Origin: an uncultured Desulfobulbaceae bacterium
GTDB taxonomy: Bacteria; Desulfobacterota; Desulfobulbia; Desulfobulbales; Desulfobulbaceae
Length of the DNA: 6,305 bases
Assembly: GCA_947260045.1 (NCBI GenBank)
Contig: CAMYOP010000170.1
Span: 1-6,305, forward strand
Reading direction: 5' to 3'
The translations under genes and the position numbers were made by a program. The notes under the pieces are model-generated. The model ran no database searches and was not told the origin of the DNA. It saw nothing but the letters and a program-made list of their open reading frames with translations. Shown one piece after another: positions 6,305 to 6,305 of this stretch. Each line of letters opens with the position of its first letter. Positions within the stretch are counted from its first letter, which is position 1.

Positions 6305-6305
6305 A

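Overview
The window reads as a chromosomal housekeeping region of a Gram-negative, moderately AT-rich bacterium. A LolA-type lipoprotein carrier implies an outer membrane. The order remA-gmk-rlmB and the presence of a B12-type radical SAM enzyme of the peptide-modifying kind fit a sulfate-reducer-like deltaproteobacterium (Desulfobacterota, perhaps near Desulfobulbales). The taxon is an inference from gene content and protein flavour, not a database match.

Layout. Positions 1-176 hold a possible 3' end of an upstream gene (stop at 120-122) and a short leader. A plus-strand run follows: murI (glutamate racemase, 177-965), lolA (958-1710, overlapping murI by 8 nt), a 594-residue cobalamin-binding-type radical SAM protein (1721-3505, 10 nt after lolA) and, after a 70-nt AT-rich gap, a four-repeat S1 RNA-binding protein (3576-4736). 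Converging on it is a minus-strand run, read from the right edge leftward: the 3' end of a RemA/DUF370 gene (6176-6304), gmk (5575-6183, overlapping remA by 8 nt) and rlmB (4748-5548, 26 nt after gmk). The two runs meet tail to tail with only 11 nt between stop codons. A hairpin there, with a T-rich tract on the minus strand, looks like the intrinsic terminator of the remA-gmk-rlmB run.

How the genes relate. Most products are core functions: D-glutamate for peptidoglycan, lipoprotein delivery to the outer membrane, GMP to GDP, 23S rRNA 2'-O-methylation and RNA binding linked to translation. The outlier is the radical SAM gene. Its N-terminus, cysteine-rich core and C-terminal domain resemble the enzymes that C-methylate ribosomal peptides (RiPP maturation radical SAM protein 1 type). 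No precursor peptide gene, exporter or protease is visible beside it, and its cluster-binding cysteines have the unusual spacing CX4CX2C. It is the most promising subject in the window. No RNA genes, CRISPR arrays, insertion sequences or phage features were found.
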